23,546 nucleotides of DNA, taken from positions 1 to 23,546 of the forward strand of contig JAJFIM010000351.1 in the NCBI GenBank assembly GCA_021774995.1, in the 5' to 3' direction. A program made the position numbers and the translations under genes. A model generated the notes under the pieces. The model saw only the letters and a program-made list of their open reading frames with translations. It had not been told where the DNA came from and did no database searches. This stretch comes from Alphaproteobacteria bacterium. GTDB lineage: Bacteria > Pseudomonadota > Alphaproteobacteria > SMXP01. Positions 23,300 through 23,546 of this stretch are shown here, piece by piece (position 1 is the stretch's first letter; each line of letters begins with the position of its first letter).

Positions 23300-23546
23300 A
23301 TGAATTATGTCACTGCCGCGACAAGTCCGACGCGCAATACCGGGCAGATTAAAATTCACAAGCCGGAAGATTTTGAAGGCATGCGCCGCGCTGGTCGCCT
23401 TGCGGCGGAGTGCCTGGACATGCTGACGGCTCACGTGACGCCGGGCGTCACAACTAACGCGCTGGATAAATTGGTCTTTGACTTCACGCTCGACAACGGT
23501 GCGCTGCCCGCCTGCCTTTTTTATCGCGGTTACACCAAAACTATTT
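23300..23546 (+). CDS. map: methionine aminopeptidase type I, N-terminal part (runs off the right edge)
   Basis: The first 82 residues of methionine aminopeptidase, which removes the initiator Met from new proteins. KIHKPEDFEGMRRAGRLAAECLDML at about 18-42 and ALPACLFYRGYTKTI at about 68-82 match the family N-terminus. The metal-binding His, Asp and Glu residues lie beyond the window. ATG 23300 gives a short extra stretch before the conserved part. Same strand as sfsA. This is an essential housekeeping gene and marks the core chromosome. Confidence 0.93.
   Translation, partial: MNYVTAATSPTRNTGQIKIHKPEDFEGMRRAGRLAAECLDMLTAHVTPGVTTNALDKLVFDFTLDNGALPACLFYRGYTKTI

Noticed and set aside
1..23546. 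CRISPR array, riboswitch or prophage
   Set aside because: No regularly spaced repeats, no recognisable riboswitch core and no phage structural genes were seen; the only direct or inverted repeats are the operator-like motif and the insertion-sequence ends.

Overview
This window looks like chromosomal DNA of an alphaproteobacterium. It joins a long accessory block of catabolic genes (1 to about 19,240) to a short stretch of conserved core genes (about 21,436 to the end). The core part holds tRNA-Leu(UAA), a CinA/molybdopterin-binding-domain protein, sfsA and the start of map. Gene content (TonB-dependent receptor, many acyl-CoA enzymes, sfsA next to map) fits Alphaproteobacteria. I cannot assign a genus.

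The accessory block, from left to right: the 5' part of an acyl-CoA dehydrogenase (minus); a double-hotdog MaoC-like dehydratase translationally coupled to an acyl-CoA ligase (plus); a minus operon of a six-helix membrane protein, an enoyl-CoA hydratase and a 2,4-dienoyl-CoA-reductase-like SDR; a crotonase that lacks both classical glutamates (plus); a minus series of a membrane-anchored linalool dehydratase/isomerase (Ldi)-domain protein, a small two-helix membrane protein, a periplasmic-binding-protein-fold protein without signal peptide, and a second acyl-CoA ligase; a TonB-dependent receptor with a clear terminator; two SDRs; an aldehyde dehydrogenase; and one more SDR.

Together these genes read as an uptake and degradation pathway for a hydrophobic, probably terpenoid, compound. 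The receptor would import it. The Ldi-like enzyme would hydrate, dehydrate or isomerise an alcohol/alkene group. SDRs and the aldehyde dehydrogenase would oxidise an alcohol to an acid. The ligases would make CoA thioesters, and the dehydrogenase, hydratases, isomerase and dienoyl-CoA reductase would run beta-oxidation-like steps. The substrate is an inference; no geranyl-CoA carboxylase-type gene is visible.

The most interesting non-coding signal is an AT-rich, partly palindromic 20-bp motif with core TAGTATCATA (best copies TTAAATAGTATTATATTTAA and TTAACTAGTATCATATTTAA). It recurs at seven places, almost all in gaps upstream of cluster genes, and suggests one repressor controlling the whole block. 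No regulator gene is present in the window.

Between cluster and core lies insertion-sequence debris: a truncated IS256-type transposase (19,698-20,195) and an apparently complete 1,183-bp IS (20,247-21,429) with 25-bp inverted repeats, ending 6 bp from the 3' end of the tRNA-Leu gene.
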